From positions 1-64,000 of the IMG/VR virus record IMGVR_UViG_3300028840_002431: 64,000 bases of DNA; one strand, written 5' to 3'. Position 1 is the stretch's first letter; each line of letters begins with the position of its first letter. This document shows positions 31,993-39,916 of this stretch, one piece after another. The notes under the pieces are model-generated. The model did no database searches. It had not been told where the DNA came from and was given only the letters and a program-made list of their open reading frames with translations. Position numbers and translations under genes: made by a program. The DNA comes from a virus.

Positions 31993-32910
31993 TCATGTGA
32001 TATTGAGCGTCACCGGCACGTCTACGCTCATGTTAGAACTATATCCTGTGAATCTGAGAGTCTCATTGTAAGAACCGGAGGCCAGACTAGCGGACGGCGC
32101 TACCGTTACCGTAATCGGTTGAGAAGCACCTCCATTAAGAGACCCGTAAACAGGTGAATAACTGGTCAGCCATGTGGACCCCACCAACTGACGGATCTGA
32201 TAGTCGAGAACCGACGTTGGCGGACCGGAGTTCGTGAGATTAATTTGTTGTGACGGAATCGGCGGGTATGGTCCCGTCAGGGGCTTTGCCACATTGAACG
32301 TCAAACTCGTCGGCAACACCGTGATTTCGGAAAGCGGGCGCACGACAATGTTAACAGCCACCGTTTGCGGGCTGTTTGTGGCCGACGAACTCTGTACCGT
32401 CAATGTAGCCGAGTAAGGGCTGTTTATGGCCAGAAGGCTGGCGCTATCCACCGAAACATCGAAACGACCCGACTCGTTGGAAGCCAGACCACCTATGTTT
32501 GCCGGTAAGGCGGCCACATACGCGGCCGACGATGTAATCGTGACCGCCAGAAGCGAACCTAAGATTCCGTTGTTAGTGACCGTTACCGACTTGGCTTCCG
32601 AGACACCCCGACCTTCGTCTACGACGAAATCCAGAGTTAGAGGCGCGAGTAAGATGCTGGGCCGGTAAGCTAACAACATCTCCACAATGGAGTCGGCCAT
32701 CGCCTGGACGACCTCTCCTGGGATCGGTATGGAATCTCGCAAAAGGCCGTACGGCGAGACTATGTCCCTGACTTCCGTCGATACCGTTGACTGGGACACG
32801 TCGATGCGAGTCACCCACTTCCACGCACCGCACGGCAGCGAAACCTGAAATTGGTAATCTTGGTATTGGAGTGTAGACAAGGGAATAGTCCTCGTCTGAT
32901 CCCACTCCAT
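31993..32910 (-). CDS. Structural protein with two Ig-like (BACON-type) repeats
   Basis: 305 residues. The first 90 residues form one unit. Two Ig-like repeats follow: one starting LTLDFVVDEG and continuing SVTVTNNGILGSLLAVTITS, the second starting LTFNVAKPLTG and continuing QQINLTNSGPPTSVLDYQIR, each ending in a strand like QTVAVNIVV or VDVPVTLNIT. This pattern suits BACON/choice-of-anchor-like domains, common on phage surfaces and proposed to bind carbohydrate. A TATAAT-like element lies just upstream. Confidence 0.7.
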   Translation of the reverse strand: MEWDQTRTIPLSTLQYQDYQFQVSLPCGAWKWVTRIDVSQSTVSTEVRDIVSPYGLLRDSIPIPGEVVQAMADSIVEMLLAYRPSILLAPLTLDFVVDEGRGVSEAKSVTVTNNGILGSLLAVTITSSAAYVAALPANIGGLASNESGRFDVSVDSASLLAINSPYSATLTVQSSSATNSPQTVAVNIVVRPLSEITVLPTSLTFNVAKPLTGPYPPIPSQQINLTNSGPPTSVLDYQIRQLVGSTWLTSYSPVYGSLNGGASQPITVTVAPSASLASGSYNETLRFTGYSSNMSVDVPVTLNIT

Positions 32911-32926
32911 AAAAGAAAACCCTATA

Positions 32927-32932
32927 ATTATA
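32927..32932 (-). promoter_or_regulatory. Possible -10 promoter element
   Basis: Minus-strand TATAAT inside the palindrome TATAATTATA, 17-22 bases upstream of the ATG at 32910. No good -35 hexamer is visible at the right spacing. It could start transcription of the head operon; weak evidence. Confidence 0.3.
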
Positions 32933-32940
32933 CGACTTGT

Positions 32941-33087
32941 TCAGTCCGCTCGAACCAATGTGTAGGCGGTCCGGGACTCGTCAAGTTCCCGCTTATAGGT
33001 CTCTTCTAACTCCTTCTCGGCCGCTTCCATCGCCGCGAGTGCGTCACTCTCAGCCTCTATTATAGGGAGCGGCTCCTTCTCACACAC
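32941..33087 (-). CDS. Short helical peptide gene (48 aa)
   Basis: A GTG at 33087, overlapping the end of the sigma-like gene by eight bases, opens a 48-codon frame: VCEKEPLPIIEAESDALAAM, then a helical Glu/Lys stretch and a C-terminal YTLVRAD. Charge pattern and frame fill the only sizeable gap here. There is no strong ribosome site, so translation would rely on coupling; an internal ATG (MEAAEKELEETYKREL) is an alternative start. Confidence 0.4.
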   Translation of the reverse strand: MCEKEPLPIIEAESDALAAMEAAEKELEETYKRELDESRTAYTLVRAD

Positions 33088-33721
33088 AGCGGTCCACGCC
33101 CCTATCACTCCACTGCGGTAGGCTCACGGCCCTGAGAATATTGAAATTCTTGGATGCGATTGAGGAGAATATCTTATGGTATGGTTGGAACTGGTCATCA
33201 CCCTCGGCCGCATCCTTAAGAACCTCAACGGCCTTGAAAAACCGATGGCGGACACGTCCTTGTGTTAACTTCAACTTGGACGCCACTTCTGATTGGCACG
33301 TTGTCTGCCACATCCCCACCAAAATATTGATGTCGATTTGCTCAAAGATCTCGGCAAGATCCTTCCGCATGTCCTCTTCCGTGACCGTAGGAATGGACAG
33401 CAAGAACTTGATGCGTTGAATCCCCCGGTCCAGCCGGTAACTGATAGCCGCCTGGGTTACATCGAAGATTTCGGCTATGTCGGCTTGGCGTTTCTTACAG
33501 ACGTAATAGAGATATATAAGATCTGCCTCGCGTTCTGGTATCCGGTCAAGAAGGGGCGCGACAATCGTTTCATAGTCATCAGTGGAGAACAACGCCTCCA
33601 TCTCAGCCTCTTCTTCTTCCCTCTCTAGTCTCTCTCTTTCGTCTATAGGTGTTGGATCAGGTGCTGCAAAACGGTTAGCTAACTCAGCGGGATCGACCGG
33701 AATAACATAGCCACTTGACAT
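33080..33721 (-). CDS. Sigma-region-4-like DNA-binding protein with two HTH units
   Basis: 213 residues. A first helix-turn-helix of sigma region 4 type is at about 50-110 (LLDRIPEREADLIYLYYVCK, KRQADIAEIFDVTQAAISYR). A second HTH-like unit is at about 140-175 (TTCQSEVASKLKLTQGRVRH). No sigma region 2 is visible, so it is probably not a full sigma factor; a transcription activator or co-sigma is more likely. A good AAGGAG site precedes ATG 33721. It sits at the boundary between the head and replication modules, suiting a stage-switching regulator. Confidence 0.7.
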   Translation of the reverse strand: MSSGYVIPVDPAELANRFAAPDPTPIDERERLEREEEEAEMEALFSTDDYETIVAPLLDRIPEREADLIYLYYVCKKRQADIAEIFDVTQAAISYRLDRGIQRIKFLLSIPTVTEEDMRKDLAEIFEQIDINILVGMWQTTCQSEVASKLKLTQGRVRHRFFKAVEVLKDAAEGDDQFQPYHKIFSSIASKNFNILRAVSLPQWSDRGVDRCV

Positions 33722-33770
33722 CGACTCGACTCCTTGTAACGGCCATCGTAGCCGTATCAGAGGCTCTCCT

Positions 33771-35555
33771 CTAAGGTTGTTTTGGGAAGAACGCAGCTAG
33801 AATAGACTTAGGCTTTACCTCAATACCCTCTAGCTCGGCTTCTGCCCTACTCTGATCTGGATTCGATTCGATCTGTCTGAATGGTACGTCTTTCAGAGCT
33901 AACAAGTCAATGTTTTTAATAACCCGATCCTCGTTAGCACGCAATTTGGAAACCTGACTTTTTCCTAACCCGGCCAAATTAGATCCTAACAGGGCCTCGA
34001 CTGAACCATACAGTTTGATGAGTTTGGAGGCTGTCTTAGGACCAAAGCCGGGGACTCCGGGTATATTATCTGAGGTGTCTCCGCTCAACGCCCGTAGGTG
34101 GATCATACTCTCCGGAGCCACTCCATACTCCCTCTTGACGAGCGCCGGGTTGTATAACCTTTCCTTACCCATCCCCACCTTTGGGCACAACTGGTGAGTG
34201 AACTCCGATACCAACTGTAACAGATCCCTGTCCGTGGAAATCAGCACGTTTGGGCGGCCTTCGAGCGGCCCTCTCACCAGGGCGGCCATAACATCGTCAG
34301 CCTCTTCGTCTGGATTAAACGCCTGAATGACGCCGAATGACGGCAAATTATCTCGAAGCCAATCCATCTCGAAGGTGTTGGCCGCTGCCCCGGACCGCGA
34401 AATCCGGTTGGCCTTGTAGTCAGGGAACATAGCCTTCCGCCGTTGCGACGAACCATCCCAACACACGAAAACCCGCGCCTTCGGGAATCTCTTTTTGTAG
34501 GAGCCAAGGCTTCTTAGAAACCCAACGATGGCACCGGTCGGTCGGCCCTGAGAGTCCGTGAGGTCGCTCAAGCCGGGAGCGGAAAGACATCGAATGTATA
34601 ATTGGGTGCCGTCCACGACCAAATTCATAGGAGTAGGTTCTGTCATTTCTCTTACGTCCGAGTATATCGTAAAGATCTTGGCGCAAGCTTCTGATAGAAA
34701 CCGCACCTCCTGGTGTTTCTGAGACATGAAGCTTAGGTCCGGGAGAGGAGCGCTAACAGTATGAATCTGACTCCGTAAAGAAACCCCTGTCTGTAGGTTT
34801 CGTAGCTCCTGGAACTTGGCCCACAAGGGGTCAAAATCTATCCGGGAATGGTACGCTCTTATAAAATGGTACGTGGCCCGGCTCTTTTCGATCCAACCAT
34901 CCATACGACCGAGATTCCGATGGCCTTCCCGGACCCCTTCCAACTCGGAACCGGACCAGCGGGCTAACATAAGAGCACCCCGCGCCCACTCCGTTAGCTT
35001 TTCCAACTTCGTCCGGTGGACCACGTGAGGAGGTTTTGATTTCAACCTCAAGAACGCTCTGGGTAATGTTACCAACCGATCTGTGGATCTTAATTGAATG
35101 TGGACCGTCACCGAATCGTGCTCATGAATCTCCTCCCGCACGACAGCTTCGATGTTTTTGTAAGGGCCTGAGGTTATAACTACGATGTCGTCAACCTCTA
35201 TGCCCTGATCCACCTCAACCTTTATCTGCTTACGCAGTTGGTCTATCTGCTCCGGGGAGACAGTCGCCAGACGCTTGTCCTTCTTAACTCCGGTCGGAAC
35301 GTATAAAGGTCCCTGGACGTATTTCGTGTCTACCAGCCGGGCGTAGTGGGTCTCCGTGTGCCTGTGTTGAACGAAGGCGTACCCGTCCACAAGGTAATGG
35401 AAAACCCTCTGCTCCCCACGTTGAACCACTGACGCCGGTACGAAAACTTCGGCGTCCCGGATATGATGACGGATCGAATTCCGTACCATATCCGGATCTT
35501 CATTTTCTGCTTTAGAGGTAAGCTCTAATACTACCCACTGGTTTTCCGTACCCAT
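33771..35555 (-). CDS. NusG-like (NGN-KOW) domain fused to 5'-3' flap exonuclease
   Basis: 594 residues in one open frame. Residues 1-85 resemble a NusG N-terminal domain (QWVVLELTSKAENEDPDMVR, VFHYLVDGYAFVQHRH), and about 118-172 a KOW domain (VDDIVVITSGPYKNIEAVVR). A linker of 130 residues follows. From about 308 is a FEN/5'-3' exonuclease: NLVVDGTQLYIRCL, VFVCWDGSSQRRKAMFPDYK, NPDEEADDVMAAL, VLISTDRDLLQLV, ALSGDTSDNIPGVPGFGPKT, the acidic metal ligands and H3TH motif of this family. The nuclease removes RNA primers and flaps. An internal ATG at 34646 with only a weak site could give a nuclease-only form. Confidence 0.85.
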   Translation of the reverse strand: MGTENQWVVLELTSKAENEDPDMVRNSIRHHIRDAEVFVPASVVQRGEQRVFHYLVDGYAFVQHRHTETHYARLVDTKYVQGPLYVPTGVKKDKRLATVSPEQIDQLRKQIKVEVDQGIEVDDIVVITSGPYKNIEAVVREEIHEHDSVTVHIQLRSTDRLVTLPRAFLRLKSKPPHVVHRTKLEKLTEWARGALMLARWSGSELEGVREGHRNLGRMDGWIEKSRATYHFIRAYHSRIDFDPLWAKFQELRNLQTGVSLRSQIHTVSAPLPDLSFMSQKHQEVRFLSEACAKIFTIYSDVREMTEPTPMNLVVDGTQLYIRCLSAPGLSDLTDSQGRPTGAIVGFLRSLGSYKKRFPKARVFVCWDGSSQRRKAMFPDYKANRISRSGAAANTFEMDWLRDNLPSFGVIQAFNPDEEADDVMAALVRGPLEGRPNVLISTDRDLLQLVSEFTHQLCPKVGMGKERLYNPALVKREYGVAPESMIHLRALSGDTSDNIPGVPGFGPKTASKLIKLYGSVEALLGSNLAGLGKSQVSKLRANEDRVIKNIDLLALKDVPFRQIESNPDQSRAEAELEGIEVKPKSILAAFFPKQP

Positions 35556-35581
35556 CCCACTTTTCGACTACACTGCGAAAA

Positions 35582-36988
35582 TTACTTTAGCAACGGAGAC
35601 TGTATCTTTTTTCGTAAAAGGGCTTCGAATTTCCTACGCCACTCAGCCGGTGACATCACCTTGTGTTCCCGGTTTCTCGGTGGCCGCGCTGTCATATCTG
35701 ACTCTCTGCTTCGGGGCATCTCCGCGTTAACGACGTGCTTCTCGATGTCCGTTGGTACAGTAGGGTCCGCGAACTCGTCAACAATTTGAGGAGGCGGATC
35801 TGACTTTTTAACGGTCTCGGCCTTCACTTGTTCTTGCTCTTGAGGCTTAGGCTGCTCCTGTTCTTTGGGTTTGGGTTGCTCTGGCTCTGGCCCGTTGGAT
35901 TGCTTCTTACTGCCCGAGAAGACCACAGGAGGCGACGGTTTGTCTGTTGGAAGGTTGCCTGGGAGTTGAGAAAAAACGACGGCGTCTCTGACGAGACTTA
36001 ACTTGGTCGTGTACTTAGAACCCAAGAACCAGTAAGCAAAGCGGACAACATCTGAGCCGTATTTGGCGTGAACCTTCTCAGCTAACCCTTTATCAACGAA
36101 CGAGAAATCAGCGTAAATGCCACTGGCCACCCGGTACGTGTTCATGGCCGCTTCGGCTATACCCGCAGACACTTCTTCCGGCGTCACCATCTCACACGCC
36201 TGATCGATTAGCTCTATGGTTTGCTTGGGATCGTCCAGATGTAACAGGATCTGGTAGTAGAGGGTAACAACAGACAAGTGGAGATAGGACCGCACGTTGT
36301 CTATCGTCACGTCGCCCAACTGCGAAATCATCTCCAGCTTGTTTATTACGTCCCGGACATGGCCGTCAGAATGGTCGATGACGATGTAGACAGCGTCATC
36401 CTCGAACTTGACCTCCTCCTTCTCCAGAATCATACGCATCCGTTGGAGGACCTCGTCCCTTGTGACCTTACGGATCGTGTACTCCTCGCAACGAGACCGG
36501 ATCGCACCACGGATCTTTTCCGCCTCCGTGGTGCAAAACATCCCGATCATCTTCTTGTCCTCGATCGGTTTCAGGAGCACATCTTGAGCCGCCACGCTCA
36601 TCCGGTGGGACTCGTCAAAGAGGTAGATACGCTTTGGGGCGTTCTCCAAAACGTAAGGCAATTCCTCTATGATTTTACGAACGTGCTCGACGGTACCGTG
36701 GCTCGCAGCATCCCGCTCCGTGAACGGCCCCGGCTGTTCTTCCAGGATCGTGGTGCAATTATCACACTTGTTACACGGCTCAGGATCGCTGGTATCCAGG
36801 TCTTGACAAAGCATCGCCCTCGCGTGAATCCGGCTTACGGTGGTCTTACCCCGGCCGAAAGCTCCCGCGAAGATATAGCTTGTGTCGAAAGCCGTCCCGT
36901 TCTTTAGGCGAGCCTTCAGGAGACGGACGTTACCGTCTTGACCTAGGACATCAGCAAACCGTAAAGGTCTGTAAACAGTATCCCACAA
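35582..36988 (-). CDS. dnaX: DNA polymerase III gamma/tau-like clamp-loader subunit
   Basis: 468 residues from a TTG. N-terminus MWDTVYRPLRFADVLGQDGN is typical of DnaX. Walker A GAFGRGKTT; zinc module CNKCDNC; Walker B region YLFDESHRMS; sensor/arginine-finger AIRSRCEEY. The oligomerisation domain follows. The C-terminus is replaced by a Pro/Gln/Glu/Lys linker (PKPKEQEQPKPQEQEQ) and a short basic tail (EWRRKFEALLRKKI), shorter than a bacterial tau tail. With delta, delta' and a clamp-like gene elsewhere in the window it could form a complete phage clamp loader. Confidence 0.9.
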   Translation of the reverse strand: MWDTVYRPLRFADVLGQDGNVRLLKARLKNGTAFDTSYIFAGAFGRGKTTVSRIHARAMLCQDLDTSDPEPCNKCDNCTTILEEQPGPFTERDAASHGTVEHVRKIIEELPYVLENAPKRIYLFDESHRMSVAAQDVLLKPIEDKKMIGMFCTTEAEKIRGAIRSRCEEYTIRKVTRDEVLQRMRMILEKEEVKFEDDAVYIVIDHSDGHVRDVINKLEMISQLGDVTIDNVRSYLHLSVVTLYYQILLHLDDPKQTIELIDQACEMVTPEEVSAGIAEAAMNTYRVASGIYADFSFVDKGLAEKVHAKYGSDVVRFAYWFLGSKYTTKLSLVRDAVVFSQLPGNLPTDKPSPPVVFSGSKKQSNGPEPEQPKPKEQEQPKPQEQEQVKAETVKKSDPPPQIVDEFADPTVPTDIEKHVVNAEMPRSRESDMTARPPRNREHKVMSPAEWRRKFEALLRKKIQSPLLK

Positions 36989-37005
36989 CCCCTTGGTCCC
37001 CCGGT

Positions 37006-37488
37006 CTACTGTTCTTGCGTGTCTACTGTGGAATCGACAACCTCTTGAACGCGCTCTTCGATGTTGAGCCGCTGGGCGACCTCCACCATACCCATCAAGG
37101 TGTCGGTCCAGGCCCCATGCCGATGAAGGATACTCGTGAACTCCCTTACATCCGGCTCACGCATAGACCACTTGAACTCTCCGGTATCCTCATCTTCGTC
37201 CCCGGTGCAACACTCCAGAAGGTGGTCCACAAGGGCCGTTTGCTGACGCTCAGTCATCTCGTTCCAGACCTCAAGAGCCACCTCGATAATGAAATCCTTC
37301 TCAAGTAGGAACTCCATCGCGCCAGTGACCTTTTTAGACTTCCCGCCGACAGGAACCCCGTTTTTCTTGCTGGCCACGTCCACACAAATGTATTGAATTC
37401 GGGCGGTCGCCAGTTCCGGGTGGTACGACGGAATCAGTTTTTTAGCGATCTCTTCCACCATCTCGGCGGGGCCATACAGTTTTGGCAT
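37006..37488 (-). CDS. Phage metallopeptidase-like protein, catalytic motif degenerate
   Basis: 160 residues. Organisation matches the putative phage metallopeptidase family: YICVDVASKKNG, IIEVALEVWNEMTERQQTAL, then an acidic cluster and KWSMREPDVREFTSILHRHG with A-W. At the position where family members have H-E-L-x-H this protein reads ALVDHLLECC, so the catalytic Glu and second His are lost or shifted. Probably an inactive relative with a binding role. Strong AGGAGAGAG ribosome site; adjacent to primase and dnaX genes. Confidence 0.65.
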   Translation of the reverse strand: MPKLYGPAEMVEEIAKKLIPSYHPELATARIQYICVDVASKKNGVPVGGKSKKVTGAMEFLLEKDFIIEVALEVWNEMTERQQTALVDHLLECCTGDEDEDTGEFKWSMREPDVREFTSILHRHGAWTDTLMGMVEVAQRLNIEERVQEVVDSTVDTQEQ

Positions 37489-37499
37489 GTTACTCTCTC

Positions 37500-38207
37500 C
37501 TAAAAAGGGTTTTCGCGTTCTATTGCGGACCGGATGAAAGGAATAATTTGCCTGTCACCCCATTCTTCCCATAACTCGCCTGGGTCTTTTACTCGCTCCC
37601 CGTTCGCCTTGAGCACTTTGGGGTACTCCACTATATACACCTCAAAGTCACGCTTATTTTTCGAACGGAAGATTTCGCACCCTTTTCTTCCCGGCCCGTC
37701 CATGTCGTAACCTACCCAGACCCGTTGGACGAGGCGACGGAGAAGCCGCACCGTGGCCTTGTTCGTGAAAGCCGTCATCGTGGAGACCACGAACGGGGCC
37801 GCCCTCTGGATTGGCGGAAGGTCAAAAGGCCCCTCAACCAACCAGACAGACCTGGACTCCCACATGGCCTCAATGGCTTGGGCCAGCCCAAAAAGACAAG
37901 GTTCCCGACGATCTAACAGAAAGTCCGTGTACCCTGTACGTTCTTTGACCACATGCCGAAACTCGAAGCCCCGCACCTCCCCCAAGGTTGTGGTCAAAGG
38001 GAAGACGAAAACATCGTCCAGCTTGTCCCCGAATTTGGACCACTCAAGAAAATGACTCGGGAGACCGCCCGGCAGCACCCGATTTAGATGGCCGATCTGA
38101 TACGTCTCGATCTGGGCGTCGGACACCCCTCTGGTTAACAGGGCCTTCCGCTCCCGCTCAGAGAGCCGGTCCGCTGCGAACCGGGCCAGATCGTCCGCCC
38201 ACGTCAC
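37500..38207 (-). CDS. TOPRIM primase-like protein (DnaG core fragment)
   Basis: 235 residues. Residues 10-110 resemble the N-terminal part of the DnaG polymerase domain (VSDAQIETYQIGHLNRVL, VFVFPLTTTLGEVRGFEFRH), followed by TOPRIM motifs SVWLVEGPFDLPP (Glu plus Gly) and VWVGYDMDGPGRKG (D-x-D). The usual zinc-binding domain and helicase-binding C-terminus are absent. It could make primers with a separate zinc or helicase partner. Starts at GTG overlapping the upstream stop as GTGA. Confidence 0.8.
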   Translation of the reverse strand: MTWADDLARFAADRLSERERKALLTRGVSDAQIETYQIGHLNRVLPGGLPSHFLEWSKFGDKLDDVFVFPLTTTLGEVRGFEFRHVVKERTGYTDFLLDRREPCLFGLAQAIEAMWESRSVWLVEGPFDLPPIQRAAPFVVSTMTAFTNKATVRLLRRLVQRVWVGYDMDGPGRKGCEIFRSKNKRDFEVYIVEYPKVLKANGERVKDPGELWEEWGDRQIIPFIRSAIERENPF

Positions 38208-38734
38208 GTGACCACCACAAACGCCCTATCAACACTCTGGGCCAGTATTGAGACGTGCCCCCCGATCCTGACGTAAGAACCAGCATCCTTGGGGTCAGCG
38301 ACAACGAGAGCCTTACAAGGTAGGGCAGAAATAACTACCCGAAGGCCCTCCGGAGGGTCGAGAAGCTCCTCCGGGACCACCACTACAGCCGGGGTAAGAC
38401 CCGCTCGCCTCATCCTTTCCAAGGCACCCTGGATGGAGTCGGAGGTGTTGTCCCACCCGGCTCGTGATCCTTCTTTAACTAGGGTCCGGCAGAACTCGCT
38501 AAGGAGTAACGTCTCCTGATCCAGGGGGCACTCATAAAACCCATGACGCGCATACCCTTCCCCGGACACCCGCGTCAGTAGAAAATTACCCCCCATATTG
38601 GTTGTCAACAACGGCTCGACGGAAGCGTCCTCCGGAACCTGACATTCCCCCATTGCCGGAACCGAGAAGCCAACGTTCGCGGCTCGTTGCCGGTGACGTT
38701 CTACGATGAACAACTGAGAGAGAGCAGACAACAT
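38204..38734 (-). CDS. Unknown protein in replication operon
   Basis: 176 residues, GGAG five bases before the ATG. Mixed alpha/beta in character: LLTTNMGGNFLLTRVSGEGY, then LTPAVVVVPEELLDPPEGLR and KALVVADPKDAGSYVRIGGH. No known motif. Coupled to the primase-like gene by GTGA, so a replication-linked role is plausible. Not a recognised family. Confidence 0.6.
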   Translation of the reverse strand: MLSALSQLFIVERHRQRAANVGFSVPAMGECQVPEDASVEPLLTTNMGGNFLLTRVSGEGYARHGFYECPLDQETLLLSEFCRTLVKEGSRAGWDNTSDSIQGALERMRRAGLTPAVVVVPEELLDPPEGLRVVISALPCKALVVADPKDAGSYVRIGGHVSILAQSVDRAFVVVT

Positions 38735-38736
38735 AA

Positions 38737-39249
38737 CTACTCCGAAGGCAAAGTTGGGGTTGTTATTTTCACGAGAGGGTCCGGCCGAATTCTAAGGAAC
38801 CAGAACCAAATAGCTTTCCACCAGGGGAGTGACGGCATCGTCTCAGATCCTAACGCCCAGAGAAGACCGTAAACTTCGGCCATGTTCTCGGCCACCCAAT
38901 CGAGATCGGTTATCTGACGGTAAAACTCCTCGCTGATAGACTCCCGTGTGGAAGCCAGATCGAAGTAGGGGCACCGTTGAGCATCAATCGGATCTTCGCA
39001 GATTGTCCCTCCCCACTCCGCTGGGTCAGACGAATTAAGCATACACAACCCGATGACAGGCGAGGAAACGGATGTCCGGTTGTAATTTTCGTTTGGCTCC
39101 CCCGCCACCTCCTTACGCAAATCCAACGGCTGCCGATGGTTGTGTATGCAGTTGTACGGCACACGGGCACACGCCTGAGACACCCTACGATCTAACTCCT
39201 CCGACAACAGGTGTCGGATTCGGTTCTGGATTTCAGATTCAGACCGCAC
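38737..39249 (-). CDS. Cysteine-containing protein in replication operon, unknown
   Basis: 170 residues from GTG 39249. It has a set of spaced cysteines: SQACARVPYNCIHNHRQ, GLCMLNS, TICEDPIDAQRCPYF, a pattern that could hold zinc or an Fe-S cluster. The C-terminus is hydrophobic and Trp-rich (MPSLPWWKAIWFWFLRI) and may be a peripheral membrane or hydrophobic docking helix. No family assigned. Confidence 0.6.
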   Translation of the reverse strand: MRSESEIQNRIRHLLSEELDRRVSQACARVPYNCIHNHRQPLDLRKEVAGEPNENYNRTSVSSPVIGLCMLNSSDPAEWGGTICEDPIDAQRCPYFDLASTRESISEEFYRQITDLDWVAENMAEVYGLLWALGSETMPSLPWWKAIWFWFLRIRPDPLVKITTPTLPSE

Positions 39250-39916
39250 GTGTTTCCCGTTGTAGTTTCAGATAACGCTGCCCGTCGTCTGTGGTGATCT
39301 CGGAGCCTTTGTAGCCAATCACAGCATGTTCAAGGAAAGCCGCCTTGTGGGTCACAAGCAAAACCTCTATCCCAGTCTTGGTGGCCAACTGTTTCAGAAA
39401 CAGACCCGTCCGATCGATGTACTCATCCGACACGGCAGCAAGAGTCTCGTCGAGCGCCAATAAAGGCCACTTGTTGAGACGCCGCAAAGCTAACACTCTC
39501 AAGATAAGCGACGCGATACTCGCCGGGCCTCCCCCAAACGCTTCCAGCGGGTGGCCCTTAATCTCTGCCTTCTGGTCGGCCTGTTTCAGACAGAAGTCTA
39601 TGGCCAGTTTGTTGTAACGCTGCCCTACTTCGGCCTCAAAGGATAAGTTTTGGTCCACGAAAATGGTGCGTAAACCCTCCGTGATCACACTCTCTATTGA
39701 ACGCACGTGATCCATGACGAGTTGATCCATCAATACCCGGAACAACTCGCCAACCTTTGACAAAACGTCTATCTTCCACGCGAGATCCTTGACCTCCTGT
39801 TCCCGCGTGTCCAGGTCCCGTTGAGTCTGGTCCCGCAGGGCCTGAAGACCGGAAGCGGTTTCCCTAAGCGCCTTGACCCTTAATCTATTCCCGGCGTGAA
39901 GCGTGTCACATTGCAT
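39239..39916 (-). CDS. Rad50/SbcC-like ATPase, C-terminal half
   Basis: 225 residues. A coiled-coil start (LQALRDQTQRDLDTREQEVK) leads to the C-terminal half of an SMC/Rad50 head: signature AFGGGPASIASLILRVLALR, Walker B WPLLALDETLAAV with D-loop, and switch His in VLLVTHKAAF. There is no Walker A, so it cannot work alone. The matching Walker A half is encoded at 43312-44517. ATG 39916 overlaps the clamp-like gene by 37 bases with GGAAGGGG upstream. Probably the second polypeptide of a split Rad50. Confidence 0.85.
   Translation of the reverse strand: MQCDTLHAGNRLRVKALRETASGLQALRDQTQRDLDTREQEVKDLAWKIDVLSKVGELFRVLMDQLVMDHVRSIESVITEGLRTIFVDQNLSFEAEVGQRYNKLAIDFCLKQADQKAEIKGHPLEAFGGGPASIASLILRVLALRRLNKWPLLALDETLAAVSDEYIDRTGLFLKQLATKTGIEVLLVTHKAAFLEHAVIGYKGSEITTDDGQRYLKLQRETRAV

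Noticed and set aside
35801-35830. Programmed frameshift in dnaX giving gamma and tau forms
   Set aside because: The only A-rich site reads GTT-AAA-AAG, which is not an A-AAA-AAG type slippery heptamer, and no stimulatory stem is evident nearby.
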